From Amblyornis subalaris (Eukaryota > Chordata > Aves > Passeriformes > Ptilonorhynchidae): a stretch of DNA of 64,000 nucleotides. The notes under the pieces were generated by a model. It was not told where the DNA came from and ran no database searches. It saw only the letters and a program-made list of their open reading frames with translations. The translations under genes were made by a program, and so were the position numbers. Within the stretch, counting starts at the first letter, position 1, and every line of letters begins with the position of its first letter. The stretch covers positions 2,542,001 to 2,606,000 of the forward strand of contig JACAXG010000061.1 in assembly GCA_018881555.1 (NCBI GenBank). The letters run 5' to 3'. This document shows positions 1 to 15,996 of this stretch, one piece after another.

Positions 1-955
1 TTCTACTATGTGCTTGTAAAATGCTGCAGACTCCAACATGGCAGGATCAAAAAAATATATACACCAGTATATTTACAAGGTGCTTTTTGTTGCTGAAGCA
101 GAGCTCACGTGCTTGCCCGTTATACAGTTCACAACACCACATTTCATTTCCTGCTAGCACACAGATTTTAACTCTTGTCATGGAACTTTAAATTTTAAAA
201 TCTATACACTCTAACTTGCTTCTCCCACAGAAAGGTGCCTTTTTTTTTTTTTTAATTAAATAGTACCACTGCTGCCTGGCCAAGACACTACATTAGAAAT
301 ACATGGGGTGATTCTAGAAAACCTCTCGGACAGCACTGAGTGCACGCCTGTGGGTTTAAGAAAGTGGTCCATTTATCTACAGGGAAGAGAAACACAAACC
401 TAAGTATTTTTCAAATTGCTTCTCACTGGATAACTAAGGGCAAGGGGCCGTGCGGGGGGGCTGGGGGGAATGTGGATAAAAATAAATTACCTTTGTCTTT
501 TCGGGACCGAATGTTCAACTTCTATGAGTTTCCCATGCAGCTCCACTTTACCTGCCGAGATAAACAGAAAGGGGAAAATATTCGAGCGCGGCTGTGCGTC
601 CCTGTCCCTAGGAGCGGGCTCGCAAGGGTGCGAAGCACGAAACCGGAGCGCAACACGTTAGCCCATTCATCGGCAGCCCGGGCACCGGCGGAGCGGGGCC
701 GCGGCACAGCCCGGGAAGGCGGCACGGCTCGGGGCCGCGCCGCTGCCGCGGGGGAGCCGCGCTGCCCTCGGCGGGGCCCCTTCCCCCGCCCCGCGCCGAA
801 ACAGCCCGCGAAGCGTCGTGTGCGGGAGCCCGGCTCGGCCCCGTCTCGAGGAGGGGGAGCGGGGGCTCCGCCACCCCCCGCGCCGCCAACTTCGGGCGAT
901 TTTCTGCGCGGAAGCTGGAGGGAAGGGAGCCGAGAGGAGGCGCGGAGCTCAGCCC

Positions 956-1032
956 GAGCCCATCTCCTCCGAGGCAGCCTTCCCGGCAGACCTGAGCCCA
1001 TCTCCTCCGAGGCAGCCTCTCCCGGCAGACCT
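956..1032. repeat. Two-copy tandem duplication, 38 and 39 bp
   Basis: Copy 1 (956–993) and copy 2 (994–1032) both begin GAGCCCATCTCCTCC and end CCCGGCAGACCT. They differ by a single inserted C in the middle (CCTTCCC versus CCTCTCCC). Near identity suggests a recent duplication inside the CpG island of IGF2BP3 intron 1. Confidence 0.85.
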
Positions 1033-1274
1033 CCGCAAAGCCGCTTCACGCGAAAATAATTTTTTTTTTAAGCACACAAAAACAGGATGTCGGGGCCAGG
1101 AGCCGGCGCTGCTGGAGGCGGTGATGGGTGCGTGAGAGCAGCGAAGAGAAACCGAAATAAATAGCCAGGCAGCGCGGGTCGGGGGGGCAGCCAGGGCTCC
1201 CCCCTCCCAAGTTTGGAGCAATTCGGCGGCTCGCCCCCAGCCCCGCGGCCTAAGCCAAGCCGACGGGAGCCTCA

Positions 1275-3600
<2,326 letters not shown>

Positions 3601-5390
3601 GCCAGCACTGTGTTTAATATAGCGATCTAGTAGGTTTTGTTTAATAATTCAACGCACTTTAGCCGAAGGTTTCATTTATTCCGTGGTAGGCTTCTTGTTT
3701 TAATAGGTATATCCATGGAAAATGGTTAAATACTTTTATTAGTGAGCAGTGACTGGATTTCCACATGTCCTGTAGCATGTCTGGAAATCTGTAGTAAAGA
3801 GGAACGCTTCCTAGTTTTGTGCCTAACTTCTAATAAGTATACAATTAAAGAGGGGTGATTTAAATCTCCTTGGAAGCCGTGCTGAGGTCAGGCATTTGTT
3901 ACCCACGCTGCGGCCGCCGCAGCTCAGCGATGGTGGTGGTGGTACCCAGCGCTCGGGGGGTGAGTCAGTCGCTGAAGATTTCGCTTGTGGTGGTATGATG
4001 ATGCAAGGAGACATGGCTCACCATGAGGCTGGAGCCCCAGACCATTGTGAAATTGTCAGGGGCTGGGGGAATGCTGCAGTAAGTCGGAAATACGGCCCTT
4101 TTGTTGTGTGCATCCAAGCGGTTGGCTGACCAAAACTCTAATATTTGTAATTTCAACCCATTGTTTAATCTCAGGGTTATTTTAATGAACTTTTAATTGC
4201 CAGGTTTTGATTGAGGAAATCGAGTGTTTAGTGTTCCACTAATCAGAATTTAATCAGAACTTCCATTTTGTAGAAAATTAGCAAATAATTATCTTGGGGA
4301 TAGAGAGATTTTTTTTTTTTTCCTAGAGATCTAACCTGTTTATGACTTTTCGATGTTGGATGNGGAATTTTTTCCTAAATGAATTTTTATTTTGTAACCT
4401 CACTCTGTACAGGCTGGCTGAAATAAAGAATTGCTTATCTAAGTTAAAAACAGCCCCCTCCAAACAACGGAATTCTTAGTTAAACTTGTGAAAGGAATTA
4501 GTCACTGTTCCTGCAGATTAATTGCATTCTTTGTAAATTTGATTCGTACTGCATCTATAAGGCAGTCTGCATGTGCTCATTTCTACATGGTTGGTCTATA
4601 GCATTATCTGGTATTTCCTCTTAAACTGCTAAACAGGGTACATGTATTTCACTTAGTATTCTAGTTTGATGATCTGTTTTGTTAGAAGATTTTTTTAAGA
4701 AATGAAGATTGAATGTTCATGATAACACTATGCATCAGTTGTCCAAGAACATCATAAACCGCTTTGTAATCAGATGGTTGGGGGGGGGAAAACCTTTACT
4801 TACTAGCAATTCCCCACCTTTTTTTTGTTTTGTTTTTTGATACTCTGAAAACCTCTTGCTAATAAGATGAAATATTTTCTGTAAATCTAAATAATGTATA
4901 GCTTTGTTTGTTAAGAAGTGTGGGTTGGTTAGTGGTTTCAAGAGTAATTCCAAATCTTGAATGCCAAAAAAGGCAAGTCAACAACAAAAACTTGTTCGTG
5001 TTGCCTAACAAATCTCCGCTTCCCTGCACAGATAAACATAGTTCAGACCAATTGGGCACACCCAAATATTAACATTATTGAGAATATAGCTTTAAAATTT
5101 GAAATGTAATTTATTTGGCAGTCATAAATCAAATGCTTGAACACACAACAGAGCATTCCCACATATTAATGTATTTTTCGATTCACATCCTTAAGAAAAG
5201 GCATTATAAAAAATTTTAATTTTTTTCTTTATTTCAGTTGTTTGTGTTTATTGCCCACAGAAGCCAAGAAGAAGTTAAAATACTTACATAAATATTGCAC
5301 ACAAGGAAGCACAGCCAATCTTTAATTAGCAAGGGCTTTTACGACATTCTGCCGTTTAGAATTAAAACTCAACCATGTGCTTCTCCCCAC
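3601..5390. other. AT-rich intergenic DNA between two CpG islands
   Basis: I see no coding exon, RNA gene or known repeat here. Notable only are a GGT run near 3929, short T-runs at about 4310 and 4819, and many homeobox- and SOX-type AT motifs between 4140 and 4300. Those motifs could mark a non-coding conserved element but are not diagnostic. Confidence 0.5.
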
Positions 5391-6800
5391 CTCCGGGTGA
5401 GAATCCAAGAGCCTCCGCCGTGTCCGTCCCCCCCCTCTTCCACGGCTAGGGGCGGGCAGGGCGCTCCTACTCTGCCCCCTCCCGAGGCCCGAAGCCCCCC
5501 CGCTCCCGCTGGGCTCGATGCACGGTGGGTGGGTAGCACGTCGGACCGCCCGCAGCCCCAATATTTCTCATTAAATGTGTTTTTTTGGCCTTGGTTGGGT
5601 TTGGGTTGTTTTTTTATTTCAGAGTCCAGCCGCCTCCGGCAGGCTCCTGCGTGGGCTCGTGGCTGCGGCGCGATGGGCAGCGGGGGCCGGGCAGCCAGCG
5701 CGGGGCGCGGCGGCGGCGGCCGCTTCCAGCGGGCTCCGGNTGGCCGCCGCCACGACGGCGAGGCCGCGGCCGCCGCCCCTGCCTCCTCCACGGCGGCGCG
5801 GGCGCGGAGCCGGCTGTCCTCGCGGGGCGGACACCGCGCCGACGGGACGGGACCGGACAACAGCGCTGAGCCGCCCGGCCCCCGGCCCCGCCGCGCCCCC
5901 TCCGCTCGTCTGTCCGTCCGTCCGTCCGTCCGTCACTCCATCCGCCCGCCCTCCCCGCCATCCCCGGGGCGCGCAGCCCCCGCGGGCGGCCATAGCCGCT
6001 CGTAGTAAAGCGGCGCGGCGGCGCCGCCTGCCATTGGCTGAGCCCTGCGCCTACCAGCGCCGCCCGCCGCCGCGGCGCGGCCGCCCATTGGCCTCCGCGC
6101 CGGCCCCCGGGGCGCGTGGCGCGAAAGCGGCGGCGGGCGCGGGGGTGGCGGGGGCGGTGGCGGGGGCGGGGAGCGGAGACGGGCGGGGGGCGCGGCCCCA
6201 CCGGCCGGGGCAGGGCAGGGCCGGGCCGGGATGGGACGGGACGGGAGAGCCAGCCCGCTCCCTCCCTCCTTCCCTCCCGGCGGCGGGCCGGGGCTTTGTA
6301 AGGCGGTAAGTGGGTGCCATGCCGCAGAGGTGCCGGTTCCGGGGGCCGCCGTGCCGCAGCTGTGCCGGGAGGGACAGCGAACAAAGGAGCGGCGGCTCGC
6401 GGCTTCGTACGGGAGCGGGGAACGCGGTCGGCGCCGCGGGATGCCCGCACCNGGGAGCCGCGGGATGCCGGCACCGGGAGCCGCGGGTCTCCCAGGTCCG
6501 AGGGGCGGCGGCCCCTCGCCGCCGCAGGGGTCTGAGCTCCCGGGCGTGGAGCGGCGCTCCCGGAAGGTCCGGCCGCCCTTCCCGAGGCTTGCACTGCCAG
6601 CCCGCCCGCGCAGCTCGGGGAGGCGGCGGCGGCTCTGTGCTGGCGGCTGGTTCCGCTGCCGGGGCTGCGAGCCGCTCGGCTCGACTCGGCTCGGCTTCCC
6701 CGACACCGGGGCGGCTGCCGGGGCGGGCCGGGGCTCGGCGGAGTGCCTGCGGGAGCACCGGGATCTGCCCCACACCGCTCCGGCTTGGAAATTTTGATCA
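5391..6800 (+). promoter_or_regulatory. Orphan CpG island with CCAAT boxes and a plus-strand splice donor
   Basis: A dense GC/CpG block about 3.4 kb upstream of the IGF2BP3 start codon. Inside it are two inverted CCAAT boxes (ATTGG at 6033–6037 and 6087–6091, starts 54 bp apart), several GGGCGG-type boxes between 6130 and 6220, and a strong donor on the plus strand at 6306 (AGGCG|GTAAGT). NF-Y boxes followed about 220 bp later by a donor is the layout of a promoter with a short first exon. The product could be a divergent lncRNA or an upstream start of an unknown transcript; no coding exon follows that I can recognise. A GTCC tetranucleotide repeat lies at about 5908–5932. Confidence 0.5.
6433..6487. 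repeat. Short GC-rich tandem repeat, units of 24 and 23 bp plus partial
   Basis: Units beginning GCCGCGGGATGCC recur at 6433 and 6457, and a partial unit begins at 6480. The N at 6452 is within the first unit. It lies in the orphan CpG island. Confidence 0.7.
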
Positions 6801-9800
6801 CAAAATGCTGCAAAACTCGGGGAATCGGCAACGGGAGAGCTCGGCGGTGCCGGCGTGGAATGAAACAAATAAACCGCACGATACATCGGAAGTTTTAGAG
6901 CCTGAGATAAAACAATGTAGCCAGCTCTGTTCGAGTTTCCTTGCAATAAAAAAGAATTACAAAATGGTTAGCTGTCTGTGCTGTTTTGCTGACCGGAAAG
7001 TTGCAGGAGTTCTTTATTTTGTAATGCAATGTGATCACAGTGTTACTCCACAAAAATAGTACAAACAATTGCCAAATAAGTATCCCGGTATATAAAAGGT
7101 GGTGACTGTGGCTTAGAACGAATCTCTACATGCTGATTTGAAAGTAAGTAATTTTTTTTCCCATTTTGTCCAGGCATCTTTTTTTTTTTCAAGTACTGAT
7201 TGCTCGCTTTATCTTGTTTCCAGCTTTCAAACATTTGCAAACAGATCTTGCAAAACAAAAATCTGGTCACCAGCATTTTGCTTACGCGAAAATAACTTAC
7301 AGTCTTTTAAATATATATTTATATATGTATCTCTATATATACATAAACCTTTCATCAGTGTTCACTTTACTTGGCAGAGCTGGATTTAAAATGGGACTTT
7401 CAAAATAGAAATTACCATATTTCAGGTTGATATCTGAAATCTGAGATCTTTGCAATTGTGTTGGAAAGAGTATGTAGAAAAAAATATAAATATATCATAT
7501 GTATTACAGCCAGACTAAATCAGAAGTTTATTTGATCAAGTGACAGGAATAATTGCCAATATGGCTTCCTCTAGCTAAAGAATATTTTGTGGGGCTTTTA
7601 TAAGGAGTGGAGAACTGAAAATGAAGGCATTATTTAAGAAGTAAAAGTGTTTCTCACTAGTTAAGTGTGTTTTAACTTGTTTCAGATGGGGTTTTGTTCT
7701 GGTTTTGTTTTCTTAGAATTTAGAGAAATCAGAGTATATTTCTTGGTTGCTCATCCTTTCATCAAGGATATCTTTTGCCAAGAGGAAAAAAAAATCAAGT
7801 AAGGGAGTAAAATGGGGCAGCAACCCAAGCATGAAATCCCTTTGGCGAGAACAATGAGACCCTCCTCTCCAGAATCTGTTTTGCCTTACTGGTACGATAA
7901 CGGTGTTTTCAGCTAGCAGTATCATAAGCCTATTGTGAATTCAGCCTCAGGACCCTCTATTTCTTAAAATTATAGAGAAGGAGTGTTAAATTTGCTTTTT
8001 AATACCTAGTATTGGTTAGATTTTGATGTCCGTGTTTCCTTCTAAGTAGCCATTATTTATTAATAAGAAAAATCCCCTTTCTTCCTCTAAAAATTCTGCT
8101 GTAATGTTGGCCTTTGAAGAAACTCTGCAACAATTTGGTTTTGGTATTAAAAAAAAATCTTAAGTTGTATACAAATTAGTTATTTTGTTATATTAAAATT
8201 TAAGATGNTAGCTGCTGAAGTTTCATACTTTACTCTTTTTTTGTTTTAATTTGTTTGAATATCTTAAAATACATTTATTCTGTTGCTGGATCTAATTAAG
8301 ACAATAGTTTGGTCTTTTACAAATTTCATCAGGAATAAGCATTCCAATTTCAATGTAACATTCATGAAAAAAGTTGTTTAAATTGGCCATTAATACGTAT
8401 ATCCTTAGAAGAATGTGGTCATGAATGTTTGTATTTAAAGTGTGTTTTCCCACTACAATACTTGTTCTATCCTTTGCTACGTATTATTTTTTTTAAGATC
8501 AGAAAGCATCCTAATGTTAATTATAGTAATATTTTTGTTTCCAGTCTGTTTCTTAAGAAGACCGAATAGTTGAGTCTGTGAATTATAGACTGTATGACAA
8601 TTTAAAACTACCTGCGAGGCTGAAGGCTGAGCTTGTGGGATTGTTGGCTCCTTCTGCAGACATTAGTGCTTATATATGAATGATTTCGTTAGGTCATTTT
8701 GGGTTTTGTTTATCTGGTTTAAAATAAATTATTCTTAGTCTTTTGTGTTTCTCATGAAAGCCATACATATAACTCATTTCCTTTGCAATGGATTACCTTA
8801 GTATATTGTACATATTTTTGGTATTAAATGCTAGGGAACTTTGATTGCAAGAGATTTATTTGAGTAGGTATTGTCAGTATAAAATGGCTGGCACAATCTT
8901 TTATATAAGGGAATCCCTATATTTTTTCCCCCCAAGTTATGGTTCTCTTACGTTAAATAGTCAATGAAGTTTAACTTTATTATTTCTAAAACATTGTGTG
9001 TACAGTCTAGTTATTTCCCAGAGTAAGGTCAAGTAACTAAAACTTCTACAAAAGTAAGTATTTAAGTAGTAGAAGAGAGACCTGTAAAACAAAAATTCCC
9101 TGCAATCCCATAAGGCAAAGGCTGTGAAAATAAATAGAAGTATTAGTCTGATAAAATTAAAGTCCATACATATAGCATTACTTTCATGCTAATTAATTCC
9201 TGTTTTAAAGCTCAATTTACATCTCAATTGAGCAATCCTTGATACAACTGGAGGCACACAAACATGTCTTAGACTAAGTAGCTCTTTCTACAAATTTCAG
9301 ATTCAAGTTTTTCTTCCAGAAATATTTTTGGTTTCTTTAAAGTTTTGCAACAGTAAACAGTTTATCTGAGCTTTTAAATGCTCTTGAAGTACCACTCAAA
9401 CCAAACTTAGAAAATCAAGTAGGAAAACATGAAACAAATGATATAGTTAGGTAAACCTAAGCCTGCAAGGCTAGTTTGGGGCTATTTTTTGCAAGCCCGT
9501 TTTGAGTCCATTGTTTGAATATATAGTCATGCTGTAGGAGTGGGGCTGAGCTCACAGAATGCACACTAACAAAGTACCGTAATGGGGTCACAGAGGCCAC
9601 AGAAAAAATTCAGCTTTCTTGCATCAGACCTGTGATAAAGCCCCAGCCTGTATGTAAACAGTGAAACATTCTCACAGGCAACAGCTAGAGGCAAGACTAA
9701 TACCTGCCTTATTTGCCATAAGTTAACAATATAAAAAATATAGTCCAAGTTGCATTACCAAAGAAATGCCAAAATGTGTTTCTTTTCATTCTTTGGGTGA

Positions 9801-12800
9801 AAAAAAAAAAAAAAGTCAATTGCATGCTTCAGTCTACTTTCTTACATAAAATGATAGACGCAGAAAAATTCAAAAGTGTTTGTACCCCTTTGTTTTAGTC
9901 ATGTGTGGATTTCTAATGTTAATACTCGATGCTGAAATGCTAATTTTGAACTGAAATATGGTTTTAGTCAAAATACAATCTTAATTTCTTTCAAAACAAA
10001 AAACCCCCAAGTATCAGTTCTGATATCAATGAAATATAGACACAAAGTAACTTAATTCAATTGAGTGTTCCAGTTGCTTGAGTGAACCCTGAAATTCAGA
10101 CAATTTTTGTTAAATTTTCTGCAGCTTTGGCAAGTTAGTAAAAATAGAGCTTTCTCTCTTAGAGTTAAAAAAAATCAAAATAATTAAATCACAGTTTCCA
10201 AGATAAGAATAAATGGGAGTGTTTCATATCAGTCATACAGTCTAATTATTTGATTGAATATAAGTTTTTTATATCCTGACTTTAAAAATTTAATGGCACA
10301 CTTCTAATACTGCCTTAAGATTTAAGAAGCTAAAACTTACCCAAATACTGCTAGTTTTGGATGTGCACATTTTCGGCAAGTTGCGGGTATTTACTCAGAG
10401 AAAAAGTGTGGGCAGGGGGAGTTCAGCAGTGGAAGTTACAAGAGTGTTTCCTGGCTCCACCAAGTCAAAGGCCAACAGGTGCCTCCTCAGTTCCTTAGGA
10501 AATGTCTCCCTGGCCTGGCTAAAAGGTTACACTCCTGAGCTGCAAAGGGGATTTTCAATTGCTGGCTTTTGAAGAAACAGAACAAACCAGATCAGCTTTC
10601 TGGATGCAAAAGCTGTCAACCTAATTTATGGTTTTCCCTGTGTCCTGTAAATAACTTGCAGAGGTTCAAAACAAACTTTGAAATGGTTCATGGGTGTACT
10701 CCAATGAGAAGCAGCGAAATGTCAAGTTTCAAAGTTCAGTTGTCTTAATAATTAGGAAAGAGGGAACAACTCTTTCTTTTCCCATAAGAAAAATAAAGCT
10801 TGCCCCATATATGCTTCCAGACGGCTTAGAAACTCTTTTGAGCAAAAAGAAAAAAAAAAAACCAAAAAACTTGACAAACTGTACCCTGAGGGAATATTTT
10901 GTTTTATCTATAAATTGTGACTGAAAAAATGAGTGAAAAAGATAGGAGATTTTTATACCTGAAATCCCCACAAGAACCCTATTGCACAGCCAGCCACTGT
11001 TTCCATCCACTACAAATAAAGTTGCAATTGATTTAGTTTTATTCTTGTACAAAATGTTGGGTGGTTTTTTGTTGTGTGGGGGTTTTTTTCTCCCCCTTCA
11101 CGCTGGGCATCTTGTTGCAAACCTATAGCATGAGACGTATCTGTGCACGCATACTCTCATCTTAAAGCTTCTGTGGAGCCTGGTGAAAACAAGCCAGGAC
11201 ATGCTTTGCAGTTCTGAAGTTGTAGGTCAAGCAGCAGAGAGCTCTGAACACCTTTGAGGTCTGGTTATCAAATGACTCCTTCTGGTTGTAAACATCATAC
11301 TTGAAAAGCTCATACTCAAAATTTTAAAATATATACAAAATCCAGAGTTTGTTTTCAAAACAGTTGAATTTCTAAACCAATAATCCTATAATTTTCTTTT
11401 GTATCTGCATTATACTTCAAAAGTGTATAATTTTTCTTCTGTATTAACATGTTCTTGATAAAGTGTTAATTTACTAAGGTTTTTTTAACAAACGCATTTT
11501 CTAATAAATTGTTTTTTAAGATTTTGTAATCCCAAAATCAATTTTATAGATAATATAATTATTATTATTATTATTTATTTTCATTTTATGCACTTCAAGG
11601 ATACAAACAATCTTAAGTTCTGGAGAAATATTTCCAAGATTAAGAAATAATCTTTAAAAAAAAATCAATAAATACTAATAACATAGTAAAATCAAAGGTG
11701 TGTTTTGTCATTTTGGTGTGAGAGNTGAAGACTTACTTGCAGTTAAATACTGAACACAACACTTAGTCTTTCCAGGATATTTCTTATTTTCTATAACTCT
11801 TTTTACAAGATCCCCGGAATAAATTGGGAATAAACCTTAGATATGGCAAAACATTATACTCTTGACTGCATCAGAAATCCCCATCAATGACTAACCAAGT
11901 AACAGATGAAAACCTTTCCTTGCCTTGGAATGAGGACCTGCATTATGGTTAGTTGCTATTTTAAACTCTGATCTAGATGTAACTAAATTAAACGGAAAAC
12001 AACACAGACAGAGAATATTTTAACACAAAATCTTAAACTCCTTTCAGCTGTGGCCAATGTTGTCTCTTAGCAGTAAGGACAACAGTAAGGACAACAGTAA
12101 GGAGTTGTCCTAAAATAAGAATGGGTTCCTTTCCAGCAAACTTCTCTGAAGAAGTTCAACAATTCTCAGGAAAAAAACTCATCAGGGTAATGTGGTGAAA
12201 AATATCCTGGAGGGAAGTGGTGGGGCTGCCTTTGACTGGAGCCATCAAGTCCTAGAGGAAAAATAGAGCAATAGTGGCCAGTGCAGCTCATTAGCATCAC
12301 AGATGAAATGCTGCCTTTTCTTTGACACATCCTAAAACACCTGCATATGGGCACAGAGAATTGCCCTTTGGAAATGGTGGAAATTATCCTTTTTTCCACT
12401 CATCATGTAGTATTTTTTCAAAAAGAACAGCCATGCCCCACCAAAGGAGTCAAATCTACACTGGTGCTGTGGCTAGTAGGTGCCTCCAGATACACCATCT
12501 TAATCTCAAAATGTAAAGTTTTTGTATTCCTGATTTATTCTGGAAGTTTCTGAATAGAAGTTAGGTAGAAATGTGCACTACCTGCTAAAACCCAACAGAT
12601 TTAATGGCATTTACAGGATCATAAAACAGGTTCCGCAAACACATGGGAAACAAAGAGACAATTTAAGGACAGTAGTGGAACTTGGGTTTACATAGATACT
12701 GTCCTCTTACAGCTGAGTGCTTGAATAGAAAACTCTGGGCTGAATTGAGTTCACCTACATCCGGCGGGGCGTTGACTGCAAGGACACTGTCATGTACCCA

Positions 12801-12980
12801 AAAAACGAGTGGGGAGGCTTATAAAATTAATAGATGATGCTCTCCCCTCTCTTTTTTCCCTTTGCGAGCAATAGTTGCTGCCTAACGACTAAACAAGGAG
12901 CCTATCAAGGTGTAGAGGACAGGCTCGTCTGGGGAGTCGAGCAGGGAGGACATCTGCCTTGGGAAGGGGCTTGAACTGGT
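6801..12980. other. AT-rich intergenic DNA, no gene recognised
   Basis: Six kilobases of AT-rich sequence without splice-flanked coding segments that I can recognise. It contains AT-rich low-complexity patches (for example 7308–7343, alternating A/T), poly-A or poly-T runs near 8150, 9800 and 10850, and a 12-bp unit (ACAGTAAGGACA) repeated 2.5 to 3 times at about 12075–12105. Open frames here are short and lack family resemblance. Confidence 0.5.
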
Positions 12981-13760
12981 GAGCCTGGGCTGAGGCATGG
13001 CTGAGGCAGGGAAGGGGCAGGGCTGAGCCAGCCGGTGCCGGAGCTTGACGCCGCTCCGCACTCTTCGGGAAAGCGGGAGCGGTGGGCGGGCAGCAGCGGG
13101 GAGCGGGGCTGTGGGGGCAAAGGTGGCCTGATGGCTCCGGGGTGTCGGGCACTTCGCGGGCTCCCTCCGGGCTCCCTTCCCTCCGACAGTCGCTTCCGTC
13201 GGATGCTTTCTTAGGGTGGGGTTCACGCAGTGGAGGAAGGCGTGAGGCTCAGCCCGCAGCGTGGATGCGCGGCAGAGCCGCAGGCGCTGGGGAAGCCCCG
13301 GCCGCCCCCGCCGCCCGCAGCGCCAGCCCGCCCGCAGCCTCGGACCCCGCTCGGCCGGGGAGCCGCCCGCCCGCCCGGACAAAGCCGGGGAGCCCCCCCT
13401 TCCCGCCACGGCCGGCGGGGCTGCGGGCGGCCCGGGGCTGCCTGCCCTCGAGGGGCAGCGGCGGGAGCGCCGGCACCGGGAGCCCCCCGGGAGGCGCCGG
13501 CGCGGCCCCCCGCCGCCCCTCCTTCCGCGCTGCCTGCCGCTGCTCTCCCAGCCCCCCTCACCCGCGCCGCGTCCCTTCACACCCCACCGAAGTCCCTCCC
13601 CAGCCCCGTCCCCCCCGCCCCCAGCCTCTGCCCGCGCCGGGGTCGTGGAGTGCCGGCAGATTGCGGCGGGGGGCCCCCGGCTGGAAAAGGGCCGGGAGGG
13701 CAGCAGCCACCGGAGGACAAGCACAAGGTGCCTTCTGGAAGATGCTCCTTTGCAGTAGCC
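12981..13760. promoter_or_regulatory. Second orphan CpG island in the intergenic region
   Basis: A sharply bounded GC/CpG-rich block in otherwise AT-rich sequence, about 11 kb upstream of the IGF2BP3 start codon and about 15.5 kb beyond the TRA2A 3' end. Open frames run across it on both strands, but they are low-complexity (P, A, G and R) and show no domain. It could be a promoter of an unannotated non-coding transcript or an enhancer-type island. No CCAAT or TATA box is clear. Confidence 0.45.
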
Positions 13761-15995
13761 ACAAAAGACCAGGAATAAAGACAACAGAGATCCCGGTTTC
13801 AAAGCAGTGGGAGAAGGGAAGACACCAATATTTTCCTTTGTGCTGACCTCGCGAAAGATGCCCCAACCTCACCGCCAAGGAAAAGCCAAACCGCCCCAAA
13901 ATGTTTGAGCATGTGGGCGCTTTTACATTAACAATTCACAATTGGCTCTATACATATTTAAATGGGGACATTATTAAGCTTGTGCCTATTCAGACATATG
14001 CCCCTAGCAGGGATGCTGGCTCCTCACATTTTCTTTGGCTGCGGTGTTAAAGAGAAGATAGTGAAGACAGAGGAAGAAGAGTGTGTACATTTGTGGTTCC
14101 CAAGAAAGCGGATTTTGCATCCTTGCATAGCTAAAATACACCATCCTTCCCAAGTGCTATAGGTAAATCTGATCTTAGAAAGAATGGTGTCCTAGGCAAT
14201 GGTTTTCNGAGTGTTTCCTTTTCCGCCAGCAAAAGCCAAAGGGAAAAGGGTAGCAAGCTCTAAGCCTCAGAGCAAGTCACCCTGTGGCAGCTGCACCCCA
14301 CAAACAGGCTGGATTCAACACAACCAGGGTACTAGCACAGTCCCTGCAGACCTGTTCAGAATCTCTTATTTTCATGAAATACAGTTCTATGCTTCCTGAT
14401 GCCTTCACATTCTCATTTTCAGGGCAACAGGATCCTTGCTGTTCAACAGAGGCAGCTAGTCATGAAGTTTGATGTGTGTTTACACAGGAAAAGCGTGACA
14501 AACCTCTGGTGCTGCTCATTTTCCAACTCAGTCTCTACACTCCTTTGCCCAACTTGTAGCCATGTCTTTCCTGATTCATCTGGGTTTCTTTTCTACCCCC
14601 TCCTTCCCTTTTCAACTCTCGACCTTAATCTCCCACCCAGTTTTCTTTCCCCAGCTGTTATTCCCTGTCTCCCAGTATCTCTACCTGCCTCCCTCCCCTC
14701 TCCTCCTTATTGAACAGCGTTTGGCTCTATTCCTCTGGATGCCCGTTTAGGCAATGAAGTATGGGGCAAAGTACTCCTCATGCAGGTTTCCTCATTTGCA
14801 GGGTTCCACTTGCCTCTGAGAACAGATTTGGTGAATGCCAGGCTTTGGTGGAGCCTTACAGCTGCTTTAGGGAATCCCTGTGTGTTCAAATTGGGTTTTG
14901 GAGGGAGCAGAGAAGAAGCAGCCCCAAGGGGCAGTGAAAGACTGGTTCATTATAGCATGCTTGAGCAGTTCCTTCAGGGAATTGTTCTTGAAAAACAGTG
15001 CTCAGATATCTTAAAACTCTGTTTTGATGACTGATCTTCTGTGTGTAGGACTTTGGTGGTGGTAACCTCTCACCAGAGGTTTGGGTGGAGCAACTGTAGG
15101 CTTGGGGAGCTGCCGCTGATGGAAAAGCTGGGGTCAGCATGCCCNGAAGCTCAGGCAGACACTGGCTACAGCAGAGGCAGTTTCTGGCAAGAAATTGGCA
15201 CTATGCTGGAGAAGAAGCAGTCCAGACCCTGAGCCGAGAGGAGGAAGTTAAAAGCAGATGAGATCTTTGTGGGTTTGCAGTAACCGATGTCTGACAGGAA
15301 GAGCGAATTCATGCCAGCATAAAGGAAAGCAAAAAGGGAGGAGAGCAGTAGTTAAAAATCCATATTGTTCACTCAGTAACTAAAGAGTTGTCTGACTCCA
15401 GAAGAAAAACAATGTATTAGCCGCAAGAAGAAAAATAAAACTATCTGTAGCTTGCTCTGAAACTGAAGTTTTACTTCTTTGTTAATGACCTTTAGGACTG
15501 TAAACATCACCTTCTCCTCCCTGCAAATCTCTTCACTGTTTATGAAATTTTACAAGTTCCATGGTTATTGATTCAAATGTTAATAGATTGTACTCAGCAA
15601 TATACCATACAAATGGATTCATCACAAATCAACCTTCTGTAATAAGAACCTTCACTGCAGCTGGAAGTCAGGAGATGGCTTAGTTCTCAGTGCTGCAGAG
15701 AGATGAGGGGACATGGAGAGGGCTTGGCAGGAGGGCAACTCTCAGCACTGGTTGCAGAAAATGGATCAAGCAGAAAGCTCCAGGTAGTGTCATTCACTGC
15801 CAGAAGTGACTTCTTGAACAAGAATAATTTCTTCTTCATTTTCATCTTCATTTTGCTCAGTCCCACTCTCCTCCACAGGCAGAGATCGCAATATGTCCAC
15901 AGGCACCTACTCTCACCACAGTGTGTTTGTCCCATGGTGTGTCCCAGAATGTTCTCTTTCCACAAACTGTTGCTCTCCACACTCTTGATTCCTGT
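13761..15995. other. Intergenic DNA, no gene recognised
   Basis: Mixed-composition sequence with a pyrimidine-rich stretch near 14570–14710. I see no known repeat family, RNA gene or recognisable coding exon. Confidence 0.45.
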
Positions 15996-15996
15996 A

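Noticed and set aside
5295..6946. Open frames of up to 421 codons across the orphan CpG island
   Set aside because: Same compositional cause on both strands; no known motif, and Ns interrupt them.
12882..13846. Open frames of about 250–300 codons over the 13-kb CpG island
   Set aside because: Overlapping frames on both strands with low-complexity composition and no family resemblance.
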